DNA from: SFEL01 sp045592165
Lineage (GTDB): Bacteria; Bacillota; Clostridia; Christensenellales; CAG-138
Reading direction: 5' to 3'
NCBI GenBank assembly: GCA_045592165.1
Contig: JAZNUG010000204.1
Location: 1 to 16,947 of the forward strand
Length of the DNA stretch: 16,947 nt
Both the position numbers and the translations under genes were made by a program. The notes beneath the pieces were generated by a model. It did no database searches, was not told where the DNA came from, and was given only the letters and a program-made list of their open reading frames with translations. Numbering within the stretch: the stretch's first letter is position 1; every line of letters begins with the position of its first letter. This document shows, piece after piece, positions 5,486 through 14,101 of the stretch.

Positions 5486-7567
5486 TTACAGGGAGAACAG
5501 CAGCTCGTCATAACCGGGGAAGGGCCATGCTTCCTTGGCGGTGATGACCTCAAGGGAGTCGGCGGTGCCCCTGAGGGCGGCCATGGCAGGCAGCACAACG
5601 TCGCGGCAGTGGGCTGCGGCGTCAGCGGGGGCTTCCGGCATATTGGATATGCTGTCAAACAGGCGGCCGATGCCCTTGTGGAGGGAGCTTACGCCATCGG
5701 AAAGGGCGCGCAGCAGGGCATATTCCGCATCGTTGGGTACGCCAAGGCGGTCCTTTGCGGATACGGCTTCGGCGATCTTGGTTTCGTAGCCGATTACTGC
5801 GGGCATTATCATGCGCTGAGCCATGGTGATCATGGTGTTGGCCTCAATGCGGATAAGCTTGATGTAGTTTTCAAGGGAGATATCATAGCGGGATACCATT
5901 TCCCTGCGGGTGTATATACCCCTCTCGGAGAAGAGGGCTATATTTTCCTCAGCGATAAAGCGGGGCAGGGCGTCAACGGTACTGCGCAGATTGAGAAGGC
6001 CGCGCTCTTCGGCTTCCCTGGCCCATTCTTCGCTGTAGCTGTTGCCGTTGTAGAGTATGCGCTTATGCTCCCGCATGGTGCGGCGGATTACGCGGAAGGC
6101 TTCACGACGGAAATCCTCGGCCTTTTCAAGGCGCTCCGCAAACTCCGCAAGGGCCTCTGCCACGATGGTATTCATTACGGTGTTTGTATCCGCAATGGAC
6201 TGGCTGCTGCCCAGCATACGGAATTCAAACTTATTGCCGGTAAAGGCGAAGGGAGAGGTGCGGTTGCGGTCGGTGGTGTCAATGCGCAGGCGGGGAATGG
6301 TGCAGATGCCGCTTTCCAGTATGCGGTCGCCGGCTTCTTCGTATTCTTCCTTGTGCTCGATGGAGGAGAGCAGGTCATAGAGGGTATCGCCGAGGAATAT
6401 GGAGACGATGGAGGGAGGCGCCTCAAAGCCGCCCAGACGCCAGTCGTTGTTTGCGCCTGCGGCGCATACTCTCAGCAGATCCTGATGCTTGTCCACGGCC
6501 TTGATGACCGCAGCAAGGAATACCAGAAACTGCAGGTTGTCCTTGGGGGATTTGCCGGGGGCAAATATGTTCATACCGGTATCTGTGGAGAGTGACCAGT
6601 TATTGTGCTTGCCGCTGCCGTTCATGCCCTGAAAGGGCTTTTCATGCAGTATGCAGACCAGACCATGGCGAAGGGCAACGGTCTTCATCATCTCCATTAC
6701 CAGCTGATTGTGGTCGGTGGAGGTGTTTGCGTCGGTGAATATAGGGGCCAGCTCATACTGGCCGGGAGCCACTTCCTTATGCTCGGTCTTTGCGTATACG
6801 CCCAGCTGCCACAGCTCCTGGTCCAGATCGCGCATGAAATGGCTTACCCTGCGGGATATTGCGCCGTAGTAGTGATCTTCCATCTCCTGACCCTTGGGGG
6901 GCTTTGCGCCGAAGAGGGTGCGGGAGCAGAAGACAAGATCGGGACGCCTGTCATAAAGCTCCTTATCCACCAGGAAGTACTCCTGCTCTGCGCCTGCAGT
7001 GGGGGTAACGCGGCTTACATCGGTATGGCCGAACAGGCGGAGTATCCTGAGGCTTTCCCTGCCGATAAGCTCCATGGAACGCAGAAGGGGTGTTTTTTTA
7101 TCCAGAGCATCGCCGCTGTATGCGAAGAACAGGGTGGGGATACAGAGGGTGCTGTCCTTTATGAAGGCAAAGCTGGTAGGATCCCATGCGGTATAGCCGC
7201 GGGCCTCGAAGGTGGGGCGCAGGCCGCCGGAGGGAAAACTGGAGGCATCGGGCTCGCTCATGATGAGTTCTTTGCCGGAGAATTCGATTACAGGCAGACC
7301 ATCCTTGCCGCAGCCGAGGAAACCCTCGTGCTTTTCGGCGGTAACGCCGGTAAGGGGCTGGAACCAATGGGTATAGTGGGTTGCGCCCTTTTCTATTGCC
7401 CATTCCTTCATGGCATCCGCCACTATGTCCGCTATATCGGGATTAAGGGGCTTGCCGATGCGTATGGTATCCTTAAGGGTGGCATATGCGGCCTCAGGCA
7501 TGCGCTCCTTCATTACGGCATCGTTGAATACCAGTTCGCCAAAGTTTGCGGTGATGCTGTCAATCAT
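5486..7567 (-). CDS. glnN: Glutamine synthetase type III
   Basis: GSIII makes glutamine from glutamate, ammonia and ATP in the cytoplasm, the main ammonium-assimilating step. The 693-residue length is that of GSIII, far above the roughly 450 of GSI. The N-terminal half carries GSIII-specific stretches, SFPSGGLRPTFEARGYTAWD and HTDVSRVTPTAGAEQEYFLV. The core then has HKEVAPGQYELAPIF and NGSGKHNNWSLSTDTG (nucleotide and metal site region), and a later region has SPFAFTGNKFEFRMLGSSQ (glutamate/ATP site). The C-terminal about 200 residues are the helical GSIII extension. GGAG lies nine bases before the ATG. Ammonia released by glycine reduction could be reassimilated by this enzyme. It follows a YdcF-family gene by 45 bases and may be read from that promoter or from a weaker one of its own. 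Confidence 0.96.
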   Translation of the reverse strand: MIDSITANFGELVFNDAVMKERMPEAAYATLKDTIRIGKPLNPDIADIVADAMKEWAIEKGATHYTHWFQPLTGVTAEKHEGFLGCGKDGLPVIEFSGKELIMSEPDASSFPSGGLRPTFEARGYTAWDPTSFAFIKDSTLCIPTLFFAYSGDALDKKTPLLRSMELIGRESLRILRLFGHTDVSRVTPTAGAEQEYFLVDKELYDRRPDLVFCSRTLFGAKPPKGQEMEDHYYGAISRRVSHFMRDLDQELWQLGVYAKTEHKEVAPGQYELAPIFTDANTSTDHNQLVMEMMKTVALRHGLVCILHEKPFQGMNGSGKHNNWSLSTDTGMNIFAPGKSPKDNLQFLVFLAAVIKAVDKHQDLLRVCAAGANNDWRLGGFEAPPSIVSIFLGDTLYDLLSSIEHKEEYEEAGDRILESGICTIPRLRIDTTDRNRTSPFAFTGNKFEFRMLGSSQSIADTNTVMNTIVAEALAEFAERLEKAEDFRREAFRVIRRTMREHKRILYNGNSYSEEWAREAEERGLLNLRSTVDALPRFIAEENIALFSERGIYTRREMVSRYDISLENYIKLIRIEANTMITMAQRMIMPAVIGYETKIAEAVSAKDRLGVPNDAEYALLRALSDGVSSLHKGIGRLFDSISNMPEAPADAAAHCRDVVLPAMAALRGTADSLEVITAKEAWPFPGYDELLFSL

Positions 7568-7611
7568 TAGTATATCTCCAAATTATGCAAATATTTTTGT
7601 CGGTGTAAGAT

Positions 7612-7641
7612 ACTATATAAGTAAGCCCTGAATCTTATAAA
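7612..7641 (-). promoter_or_regulatory. Possible glnN promoter inside the end of the upstream gene
   Basis: On the minus strand TTTATA (7641-7636) and TATAGT (7617-7612) are 18 bases apart. Both are fair matches, and the expected start is about 40 bases before glnN. Unlike other promoters here it has no TGN ahead of the -10, so it is weakly supported. Confidence 0.3.
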
Positions 7642-8365
7642 GGGTTATGGCTATGCTTTCCCGCATGTAGTTATTGGGGGCGGCATACCATACATCCTTT
7701 GCGGCATATCCGTCCGCATATATGCCGTTCATGACGGCAACGCGGCCGGAACGGTATACGTGGAAAGCTGTTGTAACAAAGGCTGCGGAAGCATCGGGGA
7801 AACGCTGATCCAGTATTTCCCGGGTGAATTTGAAATTCTCCCATGTGCTTGTGGATTTGTCCTCCATGGTGATGCGGCCGGGGTCCACACCGCGGGCGAC
7901 CAGGTAATCCTTCATGGCCCGGGCCTCGCTGATGTTTTCGTCATTCCCCTTGCCGCCGGTCACTATAATGTGGGTATCCGGGCTGTGCTCAAGGTATTCA
8001 AGGGCGGCGTCAAGGCGGTATTTAAGGGTGAGGGAAACTTTATCTCCCCGCACCGCGCAGCCCAGCACGATGAGCACGTCTTTATTGTATTCTGCCTTTT
8101 TTGCGGCAGCGGAGGAGAGTATGCTGCCCATTATGACGAAAAAGAGAATGGCTGCGGCATAGATTATTATGAGTATGGTCTTTATCCAGCGGCCTGCGGG
8201 CGTTTGAAGCAGGGGAGAAAGGTGGCTTTTGAATATGCCGATAACAAGAACGGGCAGGCCCATTATGGCTGGCAGTACCGTGCCGAGGTGGCCGTTGCTT
8301 ACCGCAGAGAGAAACACCGTATCCAGCACCAGCAGCGCTCCTGCGACGATGAGGAAAATATGCAC
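7613..8365 (-). CDS. YdcF-family (DUF218) membrane protein with three N-terminal membrane segments
   Basis: This 250-residue protein has hydrophobic segments at about residues 3-21, 28-45 and 62-84, followed by a DUF218 domain: DVLIVLGCAVRGDKVSLTLK, a YRLDAALEYLE helix, HIIVTGGKG, an ISEARAMKDYLVARGVDP helix, and AAFVTTAFHVYRSGRVAVMNG. The domain order equals that of the SanA-like protein at 3881-4558, but the extra membrane segments make it closer to YdcF-type proteins. A role in envelope or cell-wall metabolism is a family guess. The start is GTG (8365-8363) with AGGAAGG some 12 bases ahead, a rather long gap. It is the first gene of a probable operon with glnN. Confidence 0.82.
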   Translation of the reverse strand: MHIFLIVAGALLVLDTVFLSAVSNGHLGTVLPAIMGLPVLVIGIFKSHLSPLLQTPAGRWIKTILIIIYAAAILFFVIMGSILSSAAAKKAEYNKDVLIVLGCAVRGDKVSLTLKYRLDAALEYLEHSPDTHIIVTGGKGNDENISEARAMKDYLVARGVDPGRITMEDKSTSTWENFKFTREILDQRFPDASAAFVTTAFHVYRSGRVAVMNGIYADGYAAKDVWYAAPNNYMRESIAITLYKIQGLLI

Positions 8366-8405
8366 GCCTGTTCACATCCTTCCTGTTCAAACTAATCCAC
8401 ATTAA

Positions 8406-8434
8406 ACTATACCATATTTATACTGAACTGAAAA
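8406..8434 (-). promoter_or_regulatory. Promoter of the YdcF-glnN cluster
   Basis: On the minus strand TTTTCA (8434-8429) and TATAGT (8411-8406) are separated by 17 bases, with TGG immediately ahead of the -10. The expected start near 8399 gives a leader of about 33 bases. It is divergent from the secA promoter, about 80 bases away. Confidence 0.65.
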
Positions 8435-8487
8435 TAGAACACAGAGAAAAACAAACATGAATAGAAGGTAAAATAATGTCAGTCCGT

Positions 8488-8516
8488 TTGTAATGGATGG
8501 TGCTTTATGGTATACT
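8488..8516 (+). promoter_or_regulatory. secA promoter
   Basis: TTGTAA (8488-8493) and TATACT (8511-8516) are separated by exactly 17 bases, with TGG (8508-8510) forming an extended -10. The expected start near 8523 leaves a leader of about 37 bases that holds GGAGG (8550-8554). Because an upstream in-frame ATG at 8497 lies inside this promoter, the promoter helps fix the secA start at 8560. Confidence 0.75.
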
Positions 8517-8559
8517 CCTTAAGTACATAATGCCTTATTATGGGCAGACGGAGGACACT

Positions 8560-11310
8560 ATGGGATTTATAGATAAACTGCTTGGCAGCACATCTGAGGC
8601 GCAGATCAAAAAGCTGATGCCGACGGTAAAGCGCATAAACGCCCTTGAGCCTGAAATTCAGGCCCTTTCAGATAAAGAACTCAGGGGAAAGACGGCGGAA
8701 TTCAAGGCCCGCCTCGCAGGGGGCGCAACCCTTGACGAGCTGCTTCCCGAGGCTTTTGCCGTGGTAAGGGAGGCTGCAAAGCGCACCATCGGCCAGCGGC
8801 ATTACGATGTTCAGCTGCTGGGCGGCATAGTGCTGCATCAGGGCCGCATCGCCGAGATGAAGACCGGCGAAGGCAAGACCATCACTGAAACCCTGCCGGC
8901 ATACCTTAACGCCCTTACCGGCAACGGCGTGCATATCGTTACAGTAAACGATTACCTTGCAGAGCGAGATGCCCAGTGGATGGGCAAGATATACCGCTTC
9001 CTGGGCATGACCGTGGGCTGCATAATTCACGAAAAGACAAACGATGAGCGCAGGGCTGCCTATGCCTGCGATATCACCTACGGCACAAATAACGAATTCG
9101 GCTTTGATTACCTCCGTGACAACATGGTGGTTTACAAGGATCAGATGGTGCAGCGCGAGCTGAACTATGCCATTGTTGACGAGGTGGACTCCATACTCAT
9201 CGACGAAGCCCGTACTCCCCTTATCATATCCGGCCACGGCGAAGAATCTACCGATATGTACGAAAAGGCGGATAGATTCGTACGCAGACTGGAGCGGGGT
9301 GAAAACATAATAAAAATAAGCAAGTCGGATCAGCTGATGGGCATGGAACAGCCCGAAAGCGGCGACTATATGGCGGATATAAAGGCACGTACCGTGGCGC
9401 TGACCCAGCGGGGCATGGAAAAGGCCGAGAAGTTTTTCGGCATAGAGGATATATCGGATTCTGCCAATACCGAGCTTAATCATCACATTCATCAGGCACT
9501 TAAGGCCCATGCCCTTTTCCAGAGGGATAAGGATTACGTGGTGCAGGATGAAAAGGTACTGATAGTTGACGAATTCACCGGCCGCCTCATGCTGGGCAGA
9601 AGATACAGCGACGGCCTCCATCAGGCCCTTGAGGCCAAGGAAGGCGTAACCGTGGAGCGGGAAAACCGCACCCTGGCTACCATCACCTTCCAGAATTACT
9701 TCCGCATGTTCAAAAAGCTTGCGGGTATGACGGGTACCGCAAAGACGGAAGAGCAGGAATTCCAGGCCATATACGACCTTGATGTTGTGGAAATTCCCAC
9801 TAACAAGCCCCTGATGCGTAAGGACCTTAACGACGTGGTGTACACCAATGAAATGGCCAAGTTCAGGGCGGTTGTACAGGAAATCGTTGAGGTGCATAAA
9901 ACCGGCCGTCCCATACTGGTGGGTACCATATCCGTTGAAAAGAGCGAATTCCTTTCCGATGTACTTTCCCGTCAGGGCATAAAGCATCAGGTGCTCAATG
10001 CCAAGATGCATGCCCGTGAGGCGGCGATAGTAGCCCAGGCAGGTACATTCGGCAACGTAACCATCGCCACCAATATGGCAGGCCGAGGCACTGACATACT
10101 GCTGGGCGGCAATCCCGACTTCCTTGCAAGACAGGAGCTGCTCCGGGAGGGCATGGAGGAGAATCTGGTGGAAGAAGCCACCGGCCATGCGGATACCGAT
10201 GACGAGGAAATTCTTGCTGCCCGCGCAAAGTACGCAGCAGTATATGCCAAGCACAAGGCAGTTACAGATGCGGAGCATGAAAAGGTAGTGGCTGTGGGAG
10301 GCCTGCATATAATCGGCACAGAACGTCACGAATCCCGCCGTATAGACAATCAGCTCCGGGGCCGCGCAGGCCGACAGGGCGATCCCGGCTCCACAAGGTT
10401 TTATGTATCCCTTGCGGATGAGCTTATGCTGCGCTTCGGCGGCGAGCGTGTGCGGGATCTTATGGACAGGCTGAATCCCGACGGAGATATTCCCATCGAG
10501 GCAGGCATACTTACCAAGCAGATAGAGAATGCACAGAAGCGGGTGGAAAGCTTCAATTTTGACATCCGTAAGAATGTTCTCCAGTACGATGACGTTATGA
10601 ACCGTCAGCGCGAGATAATCTACGGCCAGCGCCGCAAGGTGCTCATGGGTGAGGATATACGGGATTCCGTTATGGATATGGTAAGCGAATGCGTGGCGCT
10701 GCGCTGCGCCCAGTATTGCCCCGGTTCACTGCCTGCGGATGAGTGGGATCATGAGGGACTGAGGACAGAGCTTGCCATGCTTACCGGATATGACAGCGCA
10801 AAGGTGCTTGCCGGTATAAAGGATGCATCTGTTCTTGCAGAAACCGCAAATAAATTCGCTGTGGATGCCTATGCTGCAAAGGAAGCAGCCCTTATGCAGG
10901 GTGCTGCTCAGCTGGGAGTGGATGCGGATATGCGGGAGCTGGAGCGGGTAGTGCTGCTGCGTTCCGTCGATGAGCTGTGGATGGATCACATCGATGCAAT
11001 GGATCAGCTCAGGCAGGGCATCAGCCTGCAGGCCATAGGCCAGCAGGACCCCGTAATCGCCTACCGCAATGCAGGCTTTGATATGTTTGACGAGATGGTT
11101 CAGGGTATACGCGAGCGCACTGTACGCAATCTTTATCATATCGTCATCTCCGCCAAGGCGCCGGAGCGCAAGCAGGTGGCAAAGCCAATCGAAACCGCCG
11201 GCGACGGCCCTGCAAAACCAAAGCGGGTGGAGAACAAAATCAGCCGCAATGCCCCCTGTCCCTGCGGCAGCGGCAAAAAATACAAGCAGTGCTGCGGCAA
11301 GGATAAGTAA
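8560..11310 (+). CDS. secA: Preprotein translocase ATPase SecA
   Basis: SecA binds preproteins and drives them through SecYEG at the inner face of the membrane using ATP. From the ATG at 8560 it is 916 residues. Walker A is MKTGEGKT at residues 100-107, the DEVD Walker B box is at 207-210 and is followed by DEARTPLIISG, and helicase-like motifs appear further on (TNMAGRGTDILLGGNP, GTERHESRRIDNQLRGRAGR). The extreme C-terminus is the zinc-binding tail CPCGSGKKYKQCC, with Cys900, Cys902, Cys911 and Cys912, which contacts SecB-like partners or lipid. I chose 8560 rather than 8497 because GGAGG lies five bases before it and the region upstream is promoter. The gene has its own promoter, and prfB follows after 174 bases, as in many Bacillota. 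Confidence 0.97.
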   Translation: MGFIDKLLGSTSEAQIKKLMPTVKRINALEPEIQALSDKELRGKTAEFKARLAGGATLDELLPEAFAVVREAAKRTIGQRHYDVQLLGGIVLHQGRIAEMKTGEGKTITETLPAYLNALTGNGVHIVTVNDYLAERDAQWMGKIYRFLGMTVGCIIHEKTNDERRAAYACDITYGTNNEFGFDYLRDNMVVYKDQMVQRELNYAIVDEVDSILIDEARTPLIISGHGEESTDMYEKADRFVRRLERGENIIKISKSDQLMGMEQPESGDYMADIKARTVALTQRGMEKAEKFFGIEDISDSANTELNHHIHQALKAHALFQRDKDYVVQDEKVLIVDEFTGRLMLGRRYSDGLHQALEAKEGVTVERENRTLATITFQNYFRMFKKLAGMTGTAKTEEQEFQAIYDLDVVEIPTNKPLMRKDLNDVVYTNEMAKFRAVVQEIVEVHKTGRPILVGTISVEKSEFLSDVLSRQGIKHQVLNAKMHAREAAIVAQAGTFGNVTIATNMAGRGTDILLGGNPDFLARQELLREGMEENLVEEATGHADTDDEEILAARAKYAAVYAKHKAVTDAEHEKVVAVGGLHIIGTERHESRRIDNQLRGRAGRQGDPGSTRFYVSLADELMLRFGGERVRDLMDRLNPDGDIPIEAGILTKQIENAQKRVESFNFDIRKNVLQYDDVMNRQREIIYGQRRKVLMGEDIRDSVMDMVSECVALRCAQYCPGSLPADEWDHEGLRTELAMLTGYDSAKVLAGIKDASVLAETANKFAVDAYAAKEAALMQGAAQLGVDADMRELERVVLLRSVDELWMDHIDAMDQLRQGISLQAIGQQDPVIAYRNAGFDMFDEMVQGIRERTVRNLYHIVISAKAPERKQVAKPIETAGDGPAKPKRVENKISRNAPCPCGSGKKYKQCCGKDK

Positions 11311-11484
11311 TTCGCCAAATACCGCAAATATGCCCTGATATGCTGGATAAAAACAGCATAGAGGACAGCATACGGTATGGCACGATACTTTCTATTTTTC
11401 CAAAATGTGCGCCGTTTTTCCGTGGAAAAGTACAGGCGTTCAAACAATATAAAAAATCAATCGCTTGAAAGGAAGTGAATAAGG

Positions 11485-12586
11485 GTGTTACAGCTTGACG
11501 AATACAGGCAGCAGCTTGCCGCCATGAAGGAAACACTTGAAAAGGCAGGTGAATCCCTTTGACGTGGCAGGATTGGCCGCAGAAAAGGAAGAACTGGAAG
11601 TAAAGATGGGCGCGCCGGATTTCTGGGATGACGTTGAGGCGGCCAATAAGGCCAATCAGCGCATGAAGGTGCTCAGCGCAAAGATAGAGAAATATCAAAA
11701 ACTTCAGAGCGCAATAGAGGATGCGGAAGTTATGGCGGACATGGCTGAGGAAGAGGACGATCAGGCCATGTTTGACGAGTTGGTTTCGGATATGCAGAGC
11801 ATCACCGAAAAGGTGGAGGCGCTGAAGCTGGAAACCCTGCTGAGGGGCCCTTATGATAGGCTCAATGCCGTATTGTCCCTCCATGCAGGCGCGGGCGGCA
11901 CTGAGGCTCAGGATTGGGTATCCATACTGTACCGCATGTATACCCGCTACTGCACCGATAAGGGCTGGAGCATAAAGGAACTGGATTACCTTGCCGGCGA
12001 CGAAGCAGGCGTAAAGAGCGTCACTTTTGAGGTTGAGGGCGATAATGCCTACGGCTACCTTAAGGCGGAAAAGGGCGTGCACCGTCTGGTCCGCATATCC
12101 CCCTTTGATGCATTCGGCAAGAGGCATACTTCCTTTGCTTCATTGGACGTTACCCCAATATTCGATGAGGATACCAATGCGGTGGAGATAAACCCCGATG
12201 ATATCCGCATAGACACCTACCGCTCCGGCGGCGCAGGCGGCCAGAACGTCAACAAGGTCAGCTCCGCCATCCGCATAACCCACTTCCCCACAGGCATAGT
12301 GGTGCAGTGCCAGAACGAGCGCAGCCAGCTGCACAATAAAGAAATGGCCATGCGAATCCTCAAGGGCAAGCTGTTGGAGCTTGCGGAGCGGGAGCGCATG
12401 GAGCAGATGGCCGAGATAAAGGGCGAAATGAAGAAGATCGAATGGGGCAGCCAGATACGCTCCTACGTTTTCCAGCCCTATACCCTGGTAAAGGATCACC
12501 GCACCGGCGTGGAAATCGGCAACATACAGGGCGTTATCGATGGAGATATAGACCCCTTTATAAATGCGTTTTTGGTGCAGTCCTAA
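11485..12586 (+). CDS. prfB: Peptide chain release factor 2, made through a programmed +1 frameshift
   Basis: RF2 recognises UGA and UAA stop codons and triggers release of the finished peptide. The first frame runs from GTG at 11485 (GGAAG nine bases before) for 25 codons to TGA at 11560-11562. A +1 slip at CTT-TGA-C joins it to the long frame, beginning DVAGLAAEKEELE and ending at the stop at 12584-12586. The joined protein is 366 residues, the usual length. The stop-recognition tripeptide SPF is at residues 205-207 and the catalytic GGQ is in GGAGGQNVNK (GGQ 251-253), close to the E. coli numbering. The N-terminal half is the helical domain 1. It follows secA, with no clear promoter found in between, and is ended by the terminator at 12598-12627. 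Annotation as a 349-residue protein starting at 11537 would be an artefact. Confidence 0.97.
11547..11563 (+). promoter_or_regulatory. RF2 programmed frameshift site
   Basis: The slip site is CTTTGAC (11557-11563): CTT in the P site, TGA in the A site, C as the base after the stop. A Shine-Dalgarno-like AGGTGA (11547-11552) lies four bases before CTT. When RF2 is scarce the ribosome pauses at UGA and slips, so more RF2 is made. The SD-like element is poorer than the AGGGGG of E. coli. Confidence 0.95.
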
Positions 12587-12597
12587 AACAAAACAAT

Positions 12598-12627
12598 AAA
12601 AAAGAGACGCTTATGCGTCTCTTTTTT
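12598..12627. terminator. Bidirectional terminator between prfB and the CAT-like gene
   Basis: AAAAAAGAGACGC (12598-12610) pairs perfectly with GCGTCTCTTTTTT (12615-12627) around a TTAT loop. The A-run on one side and the T-run on the other allow action in both directions. It closes prfB on the plus strand and the acetyltransferase gene on the minus strand. Confidence 0.92.
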
Positions 12628-12633
12628 GTGCTG

Positions 12634-13284
12634 CTATATTATTTTATATTCTGCGCCGAATACTGCGATTTCCCGCTCAAAGGCCTCATAGAAAAGCCCC
12701 AGATGATACCCATCCATCAGCGCATGGTTGCACAGGGTGGACAGGGGCAGCATCTGCTTTCCCTCCATCAGGCGGTACTTGCCCCATGTTATGCGTGGGT
12801 TGCTGTCCGCGGGGATGGGCGTAGGCTGAACGATGCCGGTGAAAGCAATGTTGGTAACGGTGGAGATGAATATCTGGGGGAGAACATCTCCCATATCCCC
12901 AAGGCCTGTGCCTGCGGCTATCTCTGCCTGATGGGCAAGGGCGACGGGCAGGAATTCTTCAAAAGGCATGGAAGGGTCAAGGGTACAGTAACCGAATGTG
13001 CCGTCTGATCTTGCCACGGTGTGATTGGTAACGCAGGAGGAGAACTCTATTATCTCCCCATCCAGCAGCCTGCGGCGAAACTCCGGTATGGAGTTTGCAG
13101 CCTTTGCGGCGCACCACATTATGGACATGAACAGAGGATAGCCCTTTGCCTTTACCCGGGCAATGAAATCCGTAATATCCACATCCACAGTAACCCCAAC
13201 GTAAGGGTAGGCGCAATCGTGAAACAGGGCAAAGTGCTCTGCCCTGTTGTATGTTGCCATGTCGATTTTGATGTAGTCTTTCAT
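12634..13284 (-). CDS. Chloramphenicol acetyltransferase-like protein (CatA family)
   Basis: This 216-residue soluble protein has the CAT fold family's marks. The N-terminus includes YNRAEHFALFHDCAYPYVGV, the middle has NSIPEFRRRLLDGEI and FISTVTNIAFTG, and the C-terminus has MLPLSTLCNHALMDGYHLG. The catalytic histidine of CAT (in HHxxxDG) corresponds to His187, with Asp191 four residues on. The first of the usual two histidines is Asn186 here. CAT enzymes transfer acetyl from acetyl-CoA to the 3-hydroxyl of chloramphenicol, but many chromosomal relatives act on unknown substrates, so resistance should not be assumed. Its start is four bases after the lipoprotein stop, with no good Shine-Dalgarno close by, implying translational coupling in a two-gene operon. 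Confidence 0.85.
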   Translation of the reverse strand: MKDYIKIDMATYNRAEHFALFHDCAYPYVGVTVDVDITDFIARVKAKGYPLFMSIMWCAAKAANSIPEFRRRLLDGEIIEFSSCVTNHTVARSDGTFGYCTLDPSMPFEEFLPVALAHQAEIAAGTGLGDMGDVLPQIFISTVTNIAFTGIVQPTPIPADSNPRITWGKYRLMEGKQMLPLSTLCNHALMDGYHLGLFYEAFEREIAVFGAEYKII

Positions 13285-13288
13285 ATGC

Positions 13289-14101
13289 TTAGAATCCCAC
13301 TCCGTAGGTGCGTATTTCTTTTGTCTTTTCCGCGAGGCCCTCTATGGGCAGCTCTTTCATATGGATGGCAAAGGTTTTGTTTTCGCCGGGGTCGAGGGGA
13401 GCGTTTTTGGTGAAGTGCCATACGCCCAGGAGCTTTCCACTGTCATCGTAAAAGCCTGTGTATATAAGATTGAGGGAGCATTCGCCGTCGGATTCGAGGG
13501 AGCCTGTCATGGTGGTGAAGCCGGGGTAATTATCCGCAAGGTAAATGCTGCGGGGAGTTACCGGGATGCGGGCCGGGTCTGCCTGAGCGCAGGAAAGCTC
13601 CGCGGTCATTGCGGCGGCTGCGCCGGGGGTGAGGGAGGAATCCGGATTCCACCAGGCAATAAAGCCGGTTTCGCCGGGAAGAAGCACTGCGATATCGCTC
13701 ATTACCGGGAGATAATCGTGGCTCTGGGATGCGCCGCCAACGGTGAAGGTGAGTTTTGATCCCGTCAGCACGATTGGGCAGTTGCCGGTGTTTTGGTAGG
13801 CTGCTGCGCCGTAAAGGGTGGGGCCCTCCGCGCCGTCAAATACATAGGCAGCAGTATCCGTTACCTCAACGGCGGGAGCAGGTGCGGCGGCAGGATCGGT
13901 TTGGGCGGCAGGCTGATCCGATGTTACCACTTCAAGCCCCTGTACCTCGGCGTTAGCTTCGGGCTGGGGCGTGGGGGCGGAATCCATGCTCAATGGGTCT
14001 ATTGCAAAGAGGGAGGTTTCTTCCTGCTGCTTTTTGCCGCAGCCCGCCATAAGCATAATGGATAACGATATGCAGATGAAAATAACAATGCTCTTTTTCA
14101 T
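13289..14101 (-). CDS. Predicted lipoprotein of unknown function
   Basis: This 270-residue protein is exported and lipid-anchored: MKKS, a hydrophobic stretch (residues 5-19) and a lipobox LMAGC with the modified cysteine at 21. Residues about 22-85 are a flexible linker rich in Q, E, A, P and T (for example QTDPAAAPAPAVEV). The rest, from about 86 on, looks like two beta-rich domains, with AAYQNTGNCPIVLTGSKLTF early and SLNLIYTGFYDDSGKLLGVW late. The second resembles FxLYD/DUF4352-like surface domains (a weak resemblance). The function is unknown. The start has no Shine-Dalgarno. A TGA-TATAAT lies exactly six bases before the ATG, and an in-frame stop is just upstream, so leaderless initiation is predicted. 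It is the first gene of an operon with the CAT-like protein. Confidence 0.8.
   Translation of the reverse strand: MKKSIVIFICISLSIMLMAGCGKKQQEETSLFAIDPLSMDSAPTPQPEANAEVQGLEVVTSDQPAAQTDPAAAPAPAVEVTDTAAYVFDGAEGPTLYGAAAYQNTGNCPIVLTGSKLTFTVGGASQSHDYLPVMSDIAVLLPGETGFIAWWNPDSSLTPGAAAAMTAELSCAQADPARIPVTPRSIYLADNYPGFTTMTGSLESDGECSLNLIYTGFYDDSGKLLGVWHFTKNAPLDPGENKTFAIHMKELPIEGLAEKTKEIRTYGVGF

Noticed and set aside
5609..7570. Two long open frames (5609-6595 and 6605-7570) on the plus strand
   Set aside because: They are exactly antisense to glnN, lack known domains and arise from its codon bias.
8497..8559. Longer secA beginning at 8497
   Set aside because: The ATG lies between the -35 and -10 of the promoter, the extra 21 residues are not SecA-like, and GGAGG sits five bases before 8560.
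8668..10329. A 553-codon open frame antisense to secA
   Set aside because: It is a shadow of secA with no ribosome binding site and no recognisable motif.
11339..11360. Hairpin TATGCTG/CAGCATA after secA as a terminator
   Set aside because: No T-run follows it. It may be a weak structure in the secA-prfB gap, where I also found no convincing promoter.
11485..11562. prfB as a broken gene or two separate genes
   Set aside because: The TGA and CTTTGAC are the conserved RF2 autoregulatory frameshift. Joined length and motif positions are normal.
12442..13008. Plus-strand frame across the end of prfB and the CAT-like gene
   Set aside because: It runs through a strong terminator and is antisense to a recognised acetyltransferase.
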